From positions 1 to 47,846 of the forward strand of contig NZ_MDVC01000003.1 in the NCBI RefSeq assembly GCF_002777425.1: a stretch of 47,846 bases of DNA, in the 5' to 3' direction. The notes under the pieces were generated by a model that did not search any database, was not told the origin of the DNA, and saw nothing but the letters and a program-made list of their open reading frames with translations. Below, piece by piece: positions 47,742 through 47,846 of this stretch (positions are counted from its first letter, which is position 1; each line of letters starts with the position of its first letter). The DNA is from Snodgrassella alvi. Lineage in GTDB: Bacteria > Pseudomonadota > Gammaproteobacteria > Burkholderiales > Neisseriaceae. The position numbers and the translations under genes are program-made.

Positions 47742-47846
47742 TTGAGCTGTCTTTTCTGTTGCATATCCCGGCCAGAGAAATTGACGGCTGGCCGGTAAGC
47801 GAATTTAACCGCTATCTGAATTATTACAACCGCTTCGGCTTCCCGC
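47708..47846 (+). CDS. -1 frameshift extension of the tail chaperone (gpT-like, partial)
   Basis: After a -1 slip on A AAA AAG the reading continues AVTRREKFIIELSFLLHI, PAREIDGWPVSEFNRYL and NYYNRFGFP up to the window edge, with no stop. The -1 frame has no ATG start of its own before this text. This corresponds to the gpT part of the lambda gpG-T fusion. The 3' end is outside the window. Confidence 0.75.

Overview
The window is chromosomal DNA of a moderately AT-rich betaproteobacterium. The gene content (leuC/leuD/leuB with two entericidin-like lipoprotein genes inserted, the proteobacterial-type gshA followed by trpS and gshB, dapF followed by a DUF484 gene, and a single-polypeptide ETF-ubiquinone oxidoreductase) points to the Neisseriaceae, most likely a Snodgrassella-like organism. 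This placement is inference from gene content, not a database match.

Positions 1-20588 are host genes. The left edge is the 3' end of an IS3-family transposase, which runs into a small secreted-protein gene. Then, all on the minus strand, come pqiABC (trans-envelope lipid transport) and the leucine operon leuC - two entericidin-like genes - leuD - leuB, closed by a hairpin terminator. On the plus strand follow gshA, trpS, gshB, dgkA and an AEC transporter, then about 0.9 kb without a recognisable gene. Next are dapF, a DUF484 gene and a small membrane-protein gene, overlapping stop-to-start. An Ala/Glu-rich lipoprotein gene, about 1 kb of AT-rich DNA, the ETF-QO gene and two uncharacterised genes complete this part.

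From a tRNA-Thr(CGT) gene (20955-21030) to the right edge the DNA is one lambdoid siphovirus prophage, not complete in the window. A tyrosine integrase sits just after the tRNA. A long leftward early operon (33175 down to 22127) carries RecT, a PD-(D/E)XK exonuclease, SSB, a sliding-clamp-like protein, a methyltransferase, an ASCH-like protein, a DUF3268-like zinc protein, two DUF1828-like and one DUF3037-like protein, a bactofilin-like protein, an excisionase-like protein and many unknowns. A LexA-type repressor and a Cro protein face each other across five 13-bp operators. The rightward arm has an O-like initiator gene, a DnaC-like loader, NinG, NinB and a gene in the Q position, followed by a consensus promoter and an immediate intrinsic terminator. 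Packaging and head/tail genes of the HK97 type run to the right edge, ending in a tail-assembly chaperone gene with a dnaX-type slippery heptamer.

Three things stand out. First, nearly every gene of the leftward operon is preceded by a similar terminator-like hairpin, a U-rich tail and a Shine-Dalgarno sequence, and the leader of that operon holds a boxA-like motif; this suggests an operon with serial attenuators read through by antitermination. Second, a family of short proteins is built from a YPV(G/A)R...W-x-(P/A)-V-(D/N) repeat that I do not recognise, and two members share a conserved 3' element. Third, late control looks like lambda (promoter, leader terminator, Q-position gene), with further terminator-like hairpins inside the late operon, one of them within a coding sequence.
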